The notes beneath the pieces are model-generated. The model was not told the origin of the DNA. It saw nothing but the letters and a program-made list of their open reading frames with translations, and ran no database searches. From Paenibacillus shirakamiensis (lineage in GTDB: Bacteria > Bacillota > Bacilli > Paenibacillales > Paenibacillaceae), in assembly GCF_017874255.1 (NCBI RefSeq), contig NZ_JAGGLD010000001.1:930001-994000 (forward strand): a stretch of DNA of 64,000 nt, written 5' to 3'. Every line of letters starts with the position of its first letter. Position 1 is the first letter of the stretch. Positions 8,569-17,731 of this stretch are shown here, piece by piece. A program made the translations under genes and the position numbers.

Positions 8569-9413
8569 ACGATGTAAGTGTAAGTTATGAGGGGCGGACT
8601 GTTCTGGATCAAGTAAGTTGCATCATTCCCACAGGAAAGTGGATCTCCATTATAGGTCCTACGGGGGCGGGGAAATCTACTTTTGTAAAAGTATTAAAAG
8701 GGCTGATTCCCGATATACAAGGTGAGTATAGAATCAATCAGCATCCATGCCCTAGGGATGCCCGCCAACAAATAAAAGTTGTACCTGACATCGGATATGT
8801 ATTTCAGCATCCGGAACACCAAATTTTTGAGACGTCCGTATTCAAGGAATTGGCTTTTGGACCAAAAATGCAGGGGTTTTCTACTCAGCAGGTGGAAGAA
8901 GCGATTGAGCTTGTATTACCTAAAGTGGGCTTGACGAAAGACATTTTACCATCTGTTCCTTTTCATTTAAGCGGGGGAGAGAAACGCCGTATTGCTATAG
9001 CCTCGGTACTTATTACGAATCCCAAAGTGCTTATATTAGATGAACCCACTGTAGGACTAGATCCTGTAACAAGAGCTGCACTGCTAACACAATTAAAAGA
9101 TTGGCAGCAGCAGGATCAGCGTACGATTCTTTTCGTGTCCCATCAGATGGAGGAAGTTGCGGAATATTCAGATGAGATTATGTTATTTCAAGAAGGACGA
9201 CTCTTGGCTCATTTGGATGCTGTGTCACTATTCATAGACAATTCTATCTTAGTGGAGCGTACGGGACTTAATCTTCCGGAATCGATACAACTATTAAAAC
9301 TTGTAGAAGAACTCTCCAAGGAACGAATCGAAGTGAGCAGCTGCAAAGAACAAGAGATTATAGCTAAGATTTTGCCTATTTGGCAGGCCAGAGGCGCTAG
9401 TTATGGGGAATAG
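8553..9413 (+). CDS. ecfA2: ECF transporter ATPase subunit A'
   Basis: This is the second ECF ATPase, with Walker A GPTGAGKST, Q-loop VFQHPEHQ, signature LSGGEKRR, Walker B VLILDEPTVGLDP and switch His in SHQMEE. Two starts are possible: TTG at 8529 with no ribosome binding site, or GTG at 8553, chosen because AAGGAG at 8533-8538 lies upstream (14-nt spacing, rather long) and the resulting N terminus fits the family. It overlaps the first ATPase and the T subunit gene, so the three proteins are probably made in step. Confidence 0.9.
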   Translation: MAYELNDVSVSYEGRTVLDQVSCIIPTGKWISIIGPTGAGKSTFVKVLKGLIPDIQGEYRINQHPCPRDARQQIKVVPDIGYVFQHPEHQIFETSVFKELAFGPKMQGFSTQQVEEAIELVLPKVGLTKDILPSVPFHLSGGEKRRIAIASVLITNPKVLILDEPTVGLDPVTRAALLTQLKDWQQQDQRTILFVSHQMEEVAEYSDEIMLFQEGRLLAHLDAVSLFIDNSILVERTGLNLPESIQLLKLVEELSKERIEVSSCKEQEIIAKILPIWQARGASYGE

Positions 9414-10206
9414 TCTTTATCTTGGACAGTATATCGAGACGAACTCGGTCCTTCATCGTCTAGATCCTCGTACGAAGCTTATAAGTATGATGATATTGAT
9501 GTTAAGTTTTATACTGCTAGACCATTTGCTTACTTACTTCATTGCGATGATAGGCATAGTATCTTTATTATGGATTTCTAGAATTCCACTGCTTCGGTTC
9601 GTAAAAGGTCTACAACCCCTTTTAATTATCTTATTGTTCACCTTCTTATATCACGCTTTGATGACGAAAGGAACGATCCTTTGGTCGGGGTTATTCCTCC
9701 AAGTAACGGTAGAAGGGCTAGAGCATGGAGCGCGGTTTGTGGTACACATCATTTTATTAGTCACGTTAGCTTCTCTATTAACCTTAACTACCAAACCTTT
9801 GACGTTAGCTCATGGACTGGAGAGGCTGTTAAGCCCACTTATTAAGCTAAATGTCCCTGTAGAACAGTTTGCCCTGATGATCGTGATCGCGATTCGATTC
9901 ATTCCTACAATTGTACAAGAATTGGACCGTATTTTTCTTTCACAAAGAGCTCGGGGATATGATATATCTTCACTCAAGATAACTAAACGTATATTTGCCT
10001 ACGTCCCTATTCTTATTCCTCTATTATTTACAACAGTGAAACGTGCAGAACAGCTAAGCTTTGCTATCGATGCTCGTGCTTTTGGAAAAGGAAAGGGAAG
10101 AATAGTATTTCACCAGTTAAAGTTGCTACCAAGAGATTACATAGCAGGTGGCATAGCGACTCTGTTTTTAATATTATTGTTCTTTTTAAAGTTAAGTCTG
10201 GCGTAA
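9403..10206 (+). CDS. ecfT: ECF transporter transmembrane subunit T
   Basis: The 267-residue membrane scaffold of the ECF complex begins with the typical LGQYIETNSVLHRLDPRTK. It has about five to six hydrophobic segments and the two coupling motifs SQRARGYD and DARAFG that contact the ATPases. With A, A' and BioY it would form a complete biotin importer. It overlaps the A' gene by 11 bp and is the last gene of the tight run; the next gene begins 179 bp later with its own ribosome binding site. Confidence 0.92.
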   Translation: MGNSLYLGQYIETNSVLHRLDPRTKLISMMILMLSFILLDHLLTYFIAMIGIVSLLWISRIPLLRFVKGLQPLLIILLFTFLYHALMTKGTILWSGLFLQVTVEGLEHGARFVVHIILLVTLASLLTLTTKPLTLAHGLERLLSPLIKLNVPVEQFALMIVIAIRFIPTIVQELDRIFLSQRARGYDISSLKITKRIFAYVPILIPLLFTTVKRAEQLSFAIDARAFGKGKGRIVFHQLKLLPRDYIAGGIATLFLILLFFLKLSLA

Positions 10207-10385
10207 AAGTTCTAGCACTAAAAAAAGCTATCAGGTGATTGGCAGGTTCACAATTGAACGTAGCGGCATTATAGCTATGCGAATGACTAATCCTTATAAG
10301 CTTAATTTCTTGTTACTGCATTTTGGATGTCATGCTGATAAGTATGTTTTAAGCTTGCAGAATGGAAGAGAAGGGAGAGACTGCT

Positions 10386-11345
10386 ATGAACTGGAATACA
10401 AGAATAACAGATCTACTAGGCATTAAATATCCAATCATTCAAGGGGGACTAGCTTATTTAGCTTATGCCGATCTCGCTGGCGCTGTATCCAATGCAGGCG
10501 GATTAGGCCAGATTACGGCCATGAGTCTGGATGATGCTCATGCACTTCGCGAAGAGATACAGCGGACACGTACCTTGACGAGTCAGCCATTTGGAGTCAA
10601 TTTTGCAATCGGTATGTATGGTACGAACTACATGGATCGAGTACAAGTTGCGATCGAAGAGCAAGTACCTGTGGTATCTATTACTGGTGGTAACCCGGCA
10701 CCGATCTTGGAGCGATTACAATCTACAGATATAAAAACCCTAGTCCTTGTGTCCTCACGTAGACAAGCTCAAAAAGCCGAACAATTAGGAGCATCCGCAG
10801 TCATTGTTGTGGGGCAAGAGGGCGGGGGACACTTAGGTCGGGATGATGTGGGAACGATGGTGCTCGTGCCGCAGGTGGTTGATGCTGTACAGATTCCCGT
10901 TGTTGCTTCTGGAGGCATTGGAGATGGACGGGGTTATATGGCTGCACTTGCACTAGGAGCAGAAGGTATTGAGATGGGCACAAGGTTTATCGCTACGCAG
11001 GAATGTGTGCATGCCTCTTCTTCTTACAAAAAAGCCTTAGTAGAGCGTTCGGAGTCCGATACAACCGTAATTAAGCGCTCCATAGGAGCTCCGGCTCGCG
11101 TCCTGCGTAATGACTTCATCGATCATATCCTAGCTATCGAACAATTGACTCCAACCTATGAGGCATTGAAAGAATACATTAGTGGAGAAGCGAATAAGCG
11201 CTGGATTTACGAAGATGTCGAAGCTGAGGGATTCGGCTGGGCAGGCCAAGTGACGGGCATGATTCATGATATTCCTACGGTGTCCGAACTGTTCAACAGA
11301 ATGGTTCAAGAGGCCGAGAGCATCAGGGCAAGATGGAGAGAATAG
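10386..11345 (+). CDS. Nitronate monooxygenase (FMN-dependent, 2-nitropropane dioxygenase family)
   Basis: This cytoplasmic FMN enzyme oxidises alkyl nitronates such as propionate-3-nitronate to detoxify them. The TIM barrel shows IIQGGLAYLAYADLAGAVSNAGGLG at the N terminus (start of it only needed for recognition), the QEGGGHLGRDD loop with the conserved His, and a phosphate-binding ASGGIGDGRG block. ATG at 10386 was chosen over 10362 because AAGGGAG at about 10373-10379 is well placed for it. The length (319 residues) is typical. A rho-independent terminator follows. Members of this family also include FabK-type enoyl reductases; if it were one it could supply the reductive step missing upstream, but the motif pattern favours a nitronate enzyme. 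Confidence 0.83.
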   Translation: MNWNTRITDLLGIKYPIIQGGLAYLAYADLAGAVSNAGGLGQITAMSLDDAHALREEIQRTRTLTSQPFGVNFAIGMYGTNYMDRVQVAIEEQVPVVSITGGNPAPILERLQSTDIKTLVLVSSRRQAQKAEQLGASAVIVVGQEGGGHLGRDDVGTMVLVPQVVDAVQIPVVASGGIGDGRGYMAALALGAEGIEMGTRFIATQECVHASSSYKKALVERSESDTTVIKRSIGAPARVLRNDFIDHILAIEQLTPTYEALKEYISGEANKRWIYEDVEAEGFGWAGQVTGMIHDIPTVSELFNRMVQEAESIRARWRE

Positions 11346-11376
11346 CGTAATGAAGTAGCGAATTATAAATGAACTG

Positions 11377-11403
11377 ACATCCCGAAGCTGGGATGTTTTT
11401 TTG
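11377..11403 (+). terminator. Rho-independent terminator after the nitronate monooxygenase gene
   Basis: A perfect 7-bp stem (ACATCCC/GGGATGT) with a 6-nt loop is followed by a run of seven T, 32 bp past the stop codon. Confidence 0.85.
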
Positions 11404-11837
11404 TATGGATTATGAATTCCTAGGAGGATGGGGGGGCTTGGCTAGAAATGTTAGAGAGGATCTTGGAACTCATCGGAATCAGGAGGAGCAAATAACATGT
11501 TGATTGAATATGCTATTGTACCTGTTTCCCCTTATGTACTTAAGTTGTTGAGAAGAATGAAGAATGACATACTTAGACTAATGAGATGATTTCGAGATAA
11601 CGCTTGCAAATCAGGGGAAAATATGGCCTCGTACAATATCTTTCCCGAAGTCAAAAACATACAATTCTCACTATTTTATCAGCTATAAATAGTTTATAAT
11701 TATCAAATAATAGTAAAAATTTTAGTCGAAAAACGCATGATAATACATTAAAGTAGGGTTAATTAACACGGAAAAGATGTGTTTCTAGGTCGCTATTACA
11801 TTTTTTCTGCAAATTTCAAGGTATAAGGATGGTAAAT
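11404..11837. other. Intergenic stretch before mqo
   Basis: The first part contains one possible 30-codon ORF (listed separately). The rest is AT-rich with several TATAAT-like strings near 11690-11745 that could serve mqo, but no spacing is good enough to name a promoter. No RNA gene is recognisable. Confidence 0.4.
11497..11589 (+). CDS. Possible 30-residue cationic small protein
   Basis: An ATG with a consensus AGGAGG ribosome binding site (11481-11486, spacing 10) opens a 30-codon frame. The product is hydrophobic at the N terminus (MLIEYAIVPVSPYV) and basic after it (KLLRRMKN, RLMR), an amphipathic pattern seen in small membrane-active or regulatory peptides. I do not recognise a family. 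It stands alone between a terminator and mqo. Coding status rests only on the ribosome binding site. Confidence 0.3.
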   Translation: MLIEYAIVPVSPYVLKLLRRMKNDILRLMR

Positions 11838-13346
11838 ATGAGCAGCAGCCAAACTAAAACAGACGTCATCTTGATTGGCGCCGGAATCATGAGTGCGACT
11901 TTAGGGACACTCTTGAAAGAACTAGTACCCGAATGGAATATTAAAGTGTTTGAGAAGCTAGAACAAGCAGGCGAAGAAAGCTCGAATGAATGGAATAATG
12001 CTGGAACGGGTCATGCCGCATTATGCGAGCTCAACTACACGGTTGAGAAGAAAGACGGATCTATAGATATTAGTAAAGCCATTGCAATTAATGAACAGTT
12101 CCAGGTCTCCATGCAGTTCTGGTCTTATCTTGTGCAGAGCAAGTTAATACGTAATCCTGAAGATTTCATTATGGCTTTGCCTCACATGAGCATGGTGCAA
12201 GGGAAAGATGACATTCTTTTCTTGAAGAAACGTTTTGAAGCGCTTACGAACAATCCCTTATTCCAAGGTATGGAATATTCAGAGAACCCCGAGCAACTGA
12301 AGGAATGGATTCCTCTCATAATGAATCAACGTTCTTCTAACGATGCGATAGCGGCCACAAAAATCGACTCGGGAACGGATGTGAACTTTGGTGCTTTAAC
12401 GCGCATCCTTTTTGAGCATTTACAGTCTAGAAATGTTGACATTCATTACAAACATAGCGTAGACAATATCAAGCGCACGAGTGACGGTTCTTGGGAACTT
12501 AAAGTGCGCAATTTAAATAATAGTCAAGTGGAACGCCATCAAGCTAAATTTGTGTTCATTGGCGGCGGAGGCGGAAGCTTACATTTACTGCAAAAGACAG
12601 GTATTCCTGAAGGAAAGCATATTGGTGGATTCCCGGTTAGCGGGATTTTCATGGTGTGTAATAATCCAGAAGTGATTGAACAACATCATGCCAAAGTATA
12701 TGGCAAAGCCAAAGTGGGCGCTCCGCCGATGTCCGTTCCCCATCTGGATACACGTTTTATCGACAACAAAAAATCGTTACTGTTCGGACCCTTTGCCGGA
12801 TTTTCTCCTAAGTTCTTAAAAACGGGCTCTATGTTCGATTTAATCACTTCGGTCAAACCCAACAATGTCTTAACGATGTTAGCGGCAGGTGCAAAAGAAA
12901 TGTCTTTGACAAAATACCTGATTCAGCAACTGATGTTATCCAAAGAACAGAGACTAGAAGAACTACGTGAGTTCATTCCGAACGCCAAACTCGAAGATTG
13001 GGATCTGGTTGTAGCCGGTCAACGTGTACAGGTGATCAAAGATACCGAAGCAGGTGGTAAGGGTACACTTCAATTTGGTACTGAAGTCATTACAGCAGCC
13101 GATGGTTCCATTGCAGCGTTACTCGGCGCCTCCCCAGGAGCTTCAACAGCTGTTCCTGTGATGTTCGAGATATTCCAGAAGTGCTTCCCGCAACAATTGA
13201 AAGAATGGGAACCTAAGATCAAAGAAATGATTCCGTCCTACGGATTATCTTTGATGGATCATCCAGACCTGCTACAGAGCATCCATCATTCAACTGCGGA
13301 GACGTTAGGTTTAACTAAAAAAAAAGAGCCCGTACTTAGTCTCTAG
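11838..13346 (+). CDS. mqo: Malate:quinone oxidoreductase
   Basis: This FAD-dependent, membrane-associated enzyme oxidises malate to oxaloacetate and passes electrons to menaquinone. The FAD-binding [10 protein letters not shown] motif is at the N terminus, followed by the family block [38 protein letters not shown] and a C-terminal [12 protein letters not shown]. About 502 residues is the normal length. Two ATG codons, 11829 and 11838, are equally served by upstream AAGG sequences; 11838 was chosen because the family usually starts directly with the short Ser-rich lead. It is monocistronic with its own terminator. Confidence 0.95.
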   Translation: MSSSQTKTDVILIGAGIMSATLGTLLKELVPEWNIKVFEKLEQAGEESSNEWNNAGTGHAALCELNYTVEKKDGSIDISKAIAINEQFQVSMQFWSYLVQSKLIRNPEDFIMALPHMSMVQGKDDILFLKKRFEALTNNPLFQGMEYSENPEQLKEWIPLIMNQRSSNDAIAATKIDSGTDVNFGALTRILFEHLQSRNVDIHYKHSVDNIKRTSDGSWELKVRNLNNSQVERHQAKFVFIGGGGGSLHLLQKTGIPEGKHIGGFPVSGIFMVCNNPEVIEQHHAKVYGKAKVGAPPMSVPHLDTRFIDNKKSLLFGPFAGFSPKFLKTGSMFDLITSVKPNNVLTMLAAGAKEMSLTKYLIQQLMLSKEQRLEELREFIPNAKLEDWDLVVAGQRVQVIKDTEAGGKGTLQFGTEVITAADGSIAALLGASPGASTAVPVMFEIFQKCFPQQLKEWEPKIKEMIPSYGLSLMDHPDLLQSIHHSTAETLGLTKKKEPVLSL

Positions 13347-13369
13347 CATTAAATTGAGAATAACGTATA

Positions 13370-13408
13370 AAAAGAACCTTTAATCTCTATTGGATTGAAG
13401 GTTCTTTT
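13370..13408 (+). terminator. Rho-independent terminator after mqo
   Basis: An 11-bp perfect stem (AAAAGAACCTT/AAGGTTCTTTT) encloses a 17-nt loop region with a further 4-bp helix. It lies 24 bp after the stop. Confidence 0.85.
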
Positions 13409-13541
13409 GCATTATTTAGTGTTATTGATAGATTGTGTATTGGAAATTAGTTGTATATCATACATAAAAGGAATTTATTAATATTCTAAAAGGAAGAGAT
13501 TACTTTCCCACTATACAAAGTTGGTAGAGGAGCATATAACC

Positions 13542-14144
13542 ATGGATAGTATACAAAATACAGAGAGTACTCCAACAAAAATTTTGCTAGTTAGCAAAGG
13601 AACGATTCGTACTATATTATTATCCCTTTTTACAATAGACATAGCGGCTTATGTCTTAGCTAGACTCGGCTATAACTTTATCGTTTTGGATATAAGTTGG
13701 CTAATGATACCTATATTTTTACATGCTGTTTTTGCATTATATCTAGCTATTCTTAAGAGGAATGATATAGAAATAAGCAAATTATCTCGTATCACAGTTG
13801 CTATAGGAATCATCTTTGTTGTATGGCACATTTGTCTATCCTCCCTTTTCTCTACCTATACTTATAATTATATTGAACTCGAGTCCCCTGAGCACTCTGA
13901 GTCTTTAATTCTAAAATATAACTGTGTAACTTTAGGAGAGACAACATATCACTTTCAGATATATCAAAAAACGGATGTACCCGGTCTAACGCATAAAATA
14001 GGTGCATTCAGTACTTCATCTAGAGAATATAGCACCTTAAAAGAAGGAGAGAAAGCTATCAGAATAGGTCATGAACAATGGCTTTCAGAGAAAGTTGTGG
14101 TATTATCCAATTCCACTTGGCATGAGACAATTACATTAGAATAG
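13542..14144 (+). CDS. Membrane protein of unknown function
   Basis: I do not recognise this 200-residue protein. After a short polar N terminus it has three hydrophobic segments (around TILLSLFTIDIAAYVLARLG, WLMIPIFLHAVFALYLAIL and ITVAIGIIFVVWHICLSSLF), then a polar C-terminal domain of about 85 residues that would lie outside the membrane. ATG at 13542 was chosen over TTG at 13521 because GAGGAG at 13527-13532 is correctly spaced. It stands alone between two terminators and no neighbour suggests a role. Confidence 0.7.
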   Translation: MDSIQNTESTPTKILLVSKGTIRTILLSLFTIDIAAYVLARLGYNFIVLDISWLMIPIFLHAVFALYLAILKRNDIEISKLSRITVAIGIIFVVWHICLSSLFSTYTYNYIELESPEHSESLILKYNCVTLGETTYHFQIYQKTDVPGLTHKIGAFSTSSREYSTLKEGEKAIRIGHEQWLSEKVVVLSNSTWHETITLE

Positions 14145-14180
14145 ACTCTGATGCTGTAACGGAGTATGGCGCTCCAAGAG

Positions 14181-14207
14181 AAAAGCCTGATCATGGGCTT
14201 TTTTTTA
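14181..14207 (+). terminator. Rho-independent terminator
   Basis: A 7-bp stem AAAAGCC/GGCTTTT with an 8-nt loop runs into a T-tract. A small GGAG/CTCC hairpin lies just upstream at 14161-14175. Confidence 0.85.
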
Positions 14208-14412
14208 ATATTCAGATTTATTTTGTAAAACCGTTGTAGAATATTCCATTCATAAATATAATATGTAATATATATCCATTTAAAAATGGGATATATACCA
14301 TCACAGTTCAGTCATCTAACGCACTTATTCCGAAGTAAAGGAGGTGTGGTTCGTCATACAGAAAGATGTAGGCGATCTTTTCAGTCAAAACCAATCTGAG
14401 GAGGAATGAATA

Positions 14413-15441
14413 ATGAATGCAGTTTTGCCCAAACCAGCTCTGTGGAACAAGTTAGTTGTCGCAGGGGGTGTATTGTTAACCCTAACCTTGTTAATGGTTC
14501 TTTTTCCTAGTACAAGCTCAGCACACGGGTATTTGGATTCACCTGCAAGTCGTGCCTTATTGTGCAAAAATAATATTAATACGGATTGCGCAGGCGCAGC
14601 CTATGAACCGCAAAGTGCAGAAGCACCTAAAGGGTTTCCAAACGGTGGCCCTGCGGATGGACATATTGCAAGCGCTAACAACACCTTCCCTAAGCTGGAT
14701 GAGCAGACCTCAACCCGTTGGACCAAAGTCCCTTTTAAAGCAGGTGTGCAGCCTCTCAGTTGGCAGCTAAATGCCGCTCATGCAACGACAAGTTTCAAGT
14801 ATTTCATCACGAAACAAGACTGGAATCCGAATGCTCCCCTTACAAGAGCATCCTTCGACCTTACACCTTTCTGTCAAGAGGATCTAAATGGAGCAAGTCC
14901 GACCAACTATCACACGACCACTTGTAATGTTCCGCAGCGAACAGGGTATCAAGTTATTTTAGCTATCTGGGAAAATTCAGGCGCACCTACAGCTTATATA
15001 AGTGTAGCAGATGTAGATTTTGGCGGAGGTAGTACTCTTAATGCTCCAGCTAATCTGAAATCAAGCGCTGTCACAGAGAACAGTGTTACGCTGAATTGGT
15101 CTGCTGTAGCCGGAGCAACAAGCTATCAAGTGTATCGCAATAACATTGCTGTGGGTACGACAACTTCAACGACTTATACAAATACGGGATTAACAAGCAC
15201 AACTTCTTATACCTATACGGTGGCAGCCATCGACTCATCAGGCAAAGCCTCAGCCGCCTCTTCAGTATTAACGGTCAAAACAACAGGTGCTGGTGGTGTA
15301 GGAACGTATCCCGCTTGGAGCGCGACCACCGTATATGTTGGGGGCAACAAAGTAACCTACAACAATGTTAACTATGAAGCCAAATGGTGGACACAAGGGG
15401 AAATCCCAACGGGCACCAATGTATGGAAGATTATTCCTTAG
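14413..15441 (+). CDS. Secreted AA10 lytic polysaccharide monooxygenase with FN3 and CBM5/12 domains
   Basis: This copper enzyme oxidatively cleaves crystalline chitin or cellulose outside the cell. A signal peptide (residues 1-37, cleavage after STSSA) exposes His38 as the mature N terminus. With His123 (LNAAHATTSF) it forms the histidine brace. The AA10 domain covers about 38-204. A fibronectin type III linker (about 210-293, LKSSAVTENSVTLNWSAV) leads to a C-terminal CBM5/12 chitin-binding module (about 298-342, YPAWSATTVY to AKWWTQGEIP). GAGGAGG lies before the start. The CBM type and the nearby nagA favour chitin as substrate. Confidence 0.95.
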   Translation: MNAVLPKPALWNKLVVAGGVLLTLTLLMVLFPSTSSAHGYLDSPASRALLCKNNINTDCAGAAYEPQSAEAPKGFPNGGPADGHIASANNTFPKLDEQTSTRWTKVPFKAGVQPLSWQLNAAHATTSFKYFITKQDWNPNAPLTRASFDLTPFCQEDLNGASPTNYHTTTCNVPQRTGYQVILAIWENSGAPTAYISVADVDFGGGSTLNAPANLKSSAVTENSVTLNWSAVAGATSYQVYRNNIAVGTTTSTTYTNTGLTSTTSYTYTVAAIDSSGKASAASSVLTVKTTGAGGVGTYPAWSATTVYVGGNKVTYNNVNYEAKWWTQGEIPTGTNVWKIIP

Positions 15442-15454
15442 ATTGGTCTGACCC

Positions 15455-15485
15455 AGCCCTAGAGAGATCTCTAGGGCTTTTTTAT
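15455..15485 (+). terminator. Rho-independent terminator after the AA10 gene
   Basis: A 10-bp stem AGCCCTAGAG/CTCTAGGGCT with a 4-nt loop is followed by T7. It is 13 bp after the stop. Confidence 0.88.
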
Positions 15486-15517
15486 TATGCATATAATAAG
15501 TCTTAGCATTTTAAATT

Positions 15518-15584
15518 ACTTATATATACTTAAATATAATAGAGAAATACTTGTTGAAAATAATAAAATACTTATATATACTTA
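15518..15584 (+). promoter_or_regulatory. Two identical 15-bp repeats upstream of the DeoR gene, probable operator
   Basis: The 15-mer ACTTATATATACTTA occurs at 15518-15532 and again, unchanged, at 15570-15584, a 52-bp offset or about five helical turns. The upstream of a DeoR-type regulator is a usual site for autoregulation by a looping or oligomeric repressor. A TTGAAA string lies between the copies, so the promoter may sit inside the repeat pair. Confidence 0.55.
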
Positions 15585-15624
15585 TATCATAAAAGCTTAA
15601 TACTTAGACTAGGAGGTCAGCCCC

Positions 15625-16407
15625 GTGTTTCAAGAAGCTAGACTTTTGAAAATTCTTGATTATTTACAACAACATGAATCGATGAGTGTAGGCGAGATCT
15701 GCTCCAAGTTTGAAGTATCCCGAGATACAGCGCGGAGAGATATTGTGAAGTTGGTCCAAGAAGGCGTAGTCGTTCGGACGCATGGAGGGGTAGCTCTTCC
15801 CGAGCTTCAGAAGGTGTTGTCTTCCTATCAAGATCGTCTTATTGAGGGGTCCTCTAGTAAGAATCACATTGGTCAACTTGCCGCGAAGCTAATTCACGAT
15901 CATGAGACCGTATTTTTTGATGTATCAACTACCGTACAATTTGTAGCGGAACATATTCAGGCAAGACAAATTACCGCAGTTACCCATTCCATTGACAATG
16001 CAGGGGTTCTTTCTAAAAGAGAGGATCTAAGTATCTACGTGCTAGGCGGCTATCTTCATACTCAAAATCGGCTATTATATGGCCCTTCGGTCTTGGATAA
16101 GATCAGTGAAATAAAAGCAGATAAGGCGTATATTGGTGCAACATCCGTTCAATCCGATGGACTTTATTACCCTTATGAAGAGGACGTTCGAGTGAAGAAA
16201 GAAATGGCCAAACAGTCAGATCAGGTGATCTTAGTGGCAGACCACTCCAAATTTTCAGCGAAGTCAAGGTTCAAGTTAGATATAGATTATGTAGATATCA
16301 TCGTGACGGATCAATCCATTTCTGAGGAAATGAAAGAAGTATTAGATCGGAAAAATATTACCTTGTTTGAATGTACAACAAATAACGCTCAGGATGGAGT
16401 GGAGTAG
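15625..16407 (+). CDS. DeoR-family transcriptional regulator of the nagA unit
   Basis: This 260-residue repressor has an N-terminal winged helix (SVGEICSKFEVSRDTARRDI) with the family RTHGG turn, and a C-terminal sugar-phosphate sensor of the isomerase-like fold (FFDVSTTVQFVAEHI, ADKAYIGATSV, VILVADHSKF). It starts with GTG behind AGGAGGT. It lies 2 bp before nagA, so it probably senses an amino-sugar phosphate and controls itself and nagA through the repeats just upstream. Effector identity is inferred from context only. Confidence 0.9.
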   Translation: MFQEARLLKILDYLQQHESMSVGEICSKFEVSRDTARRDIVKLVQEGVVVRTHGGVALPELQKVLSSYQDRLIEGSSSKNHIGQLAAKLIHDHETVFFDVSTTVQFVAEHIQARQITAVTHSIDNAGVLSKREDLSIYVLGGYLHTQNRLLYGPSVLDKISEIKADKAYIGATSVQSDGLYYPYEEDVRVKKEMAKQSDQVILVADHSKFSAKSRFKLDIDYVDIIVTDQSISEEMKEVLDRKNITLFECTTNNAQDGVE

Positions 16408-16409
16408 AT

Positions 16410-17564
16410 ATGAATAACACTGTAATTCGAGGAGTCAATCTTGTCCTACCACAGCAAATACTTTCATCCGTCTCCGTGTGGGTCAAGGCGGGTAAAATCG
16501 AACGGATCGATACAGATAAAGTACAGGATGATGAACAACAATACGAGGGTTATGAACAGATCGATGGACATGGAATGTGGCTCATCCCCGGTATGATCGA
16601 TGTGCATATTCACGGAGCCCAAGGTTACGATATGATGGACGGCACACAGACTAGCATTCAAGAGGTGTCCAAAGCATGTGCTGCAACGGGATGCACCTCA
16701 TTCCTAGCTACTTCAGTCAGTTCAACAATAGAAGATCTCCTGCGTATGATTCGAAGTGTAAAATCAGTTATCGGCCATGAACAGGGAGCTAAGATTGCAG
16801 GCATTCACTTAGAGGGACCGTATTTGAATCCGCTACGAAAAGGGATGCAAAATGAGAAGTATCTTCGTCACCCGGACCTTGATGAAATGAAGCTTATTTT
16901 TGAAGAAGCAGGTTCTTTAATCAAAATGGTGACGATTGCTCCCGAATTACCAGGCGGATTAGAGCTCATATCTTATCTGAAGGATCAAGGCGTGATTATA
17001 GCTGTTGCCCATTCAGATGCTACGTACGAAGAAGCGAAAGAAGCTTTTAGTGCAGGAGCTAGTCATGTAACCCATTGCTTTAATGGAATGAGACCCATTC
17101 ATCACCGAGATCCCGGCATCGTCGTAGCTGCATTTGAAGAATCGCATGTAAGTCTGCAAGCCATTGTAGATCAAGTTCACCTTCATCCGGCCATTATCCG
17201 TTTAATGCATCGCATCAAGGGACCCGAAGGGATGGTACTCATTACGGATGCACTTCAGGCCATGGGGCTGGGGGATGGAGAGTACTTATTCGGTGGACAT
17301 CATGTAACGGTAATTGAAGGTGTTGCTCGATTAGCGGACGGTACGCTTGCTTCCAGTACGGTAACGATGAACGATGCCGTTCGTTTAACGGTAGAGAACG
17401 GAATATCGTTCACAGATGCTGTTCACATGTCTTCCACATCCCCTGCTCGTATTCTCGGTCTGCACAGCAAAGGAAGAATTGAAATAGGTTATGATGCAGA
17501 TTTGGTCCTCTTGAATGAGAGGTATGAGGTGCAGTGGACGATGGTAGGAGGAACACGGCTCTAA
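16410..17564 (+). CDS. nagA: N-acetylglucosamine-6-phosphate deacetylase
   Basis: NagA removes acetate from GlcNAc-6-phosphate to give glucosamine-6-phosphate, a step of chitin-derived sugar use and wall recycling. The 384-residue amidohydrolase has the HxH metal motif (GMIDVHIHGAQGYD), the Glu ligand in HLEGPYLNP, His in AHSDATY and THCFNGMRPIHH, and the catalytic Asp in ITDALQAMG. All expected residues are present and the length is normal. It follows the DeoR gene by 2 bp. No nagB lies beside it. A second, diverged NagA-like protein is encoded at 32284. Confidence 0.95.
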   Translation: MNNTVIRGVNLVLPQQILSSVSVWVKAGKIERIDTDKVQDDEQQYEGYEQIDGHGMWLIPGMIDVHIHGAQGYDMMDGTQTSIQEVSKACAATGCTSFLATSVSSTIEDLLRMIRSVKSVIGHEQGAKIAGIHLEGPYLNPLRKGMQNEKYLRHPDLDEMKLIFEEAGSLIKMVTIAPELPGGLELISYLKDQGVIIAVAHSDATYEEAKEAFSAGASHVTHCFNGMRPIHHRDPGIVVAAFEESHVSLQAIVDQVHLHPAIIRLMHRIKGPEGMVLITDALQAMGLGDGEYLFGGHHVTVIEGVARLADGTLASSTVTMNDAVRLTVENGISFTDAVHMSSTSPARILGLHSKGRIEIGYDADLVLLNERYEVQWTMVGGTRL

Positions 17565-17603
17565 TTCATTCGTACTCAGATAGCCTTATTTACAATCAAG
17601 AAG

Positions 17604-17628
17604 ATCCGCGGTTTAAGCGGATTTTTTT
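17604..17628 (+). terminator. Rho-independent terminator after nagA
   Basis: A 6-bp stem ATCCGC/GCGGAT with a 7-nt loop is followed by a T-run. Confidence 0.8.
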
Positions 17629-17731
17629 GCATTCATATCTTATTTAAGGATATTATTCCAGACTGAGTAGTTAATCTTAGGAAATTCGGATATGTTACAA
17701 TCAGATGAAAAAAGTGGAGAAGAGGGATGAT

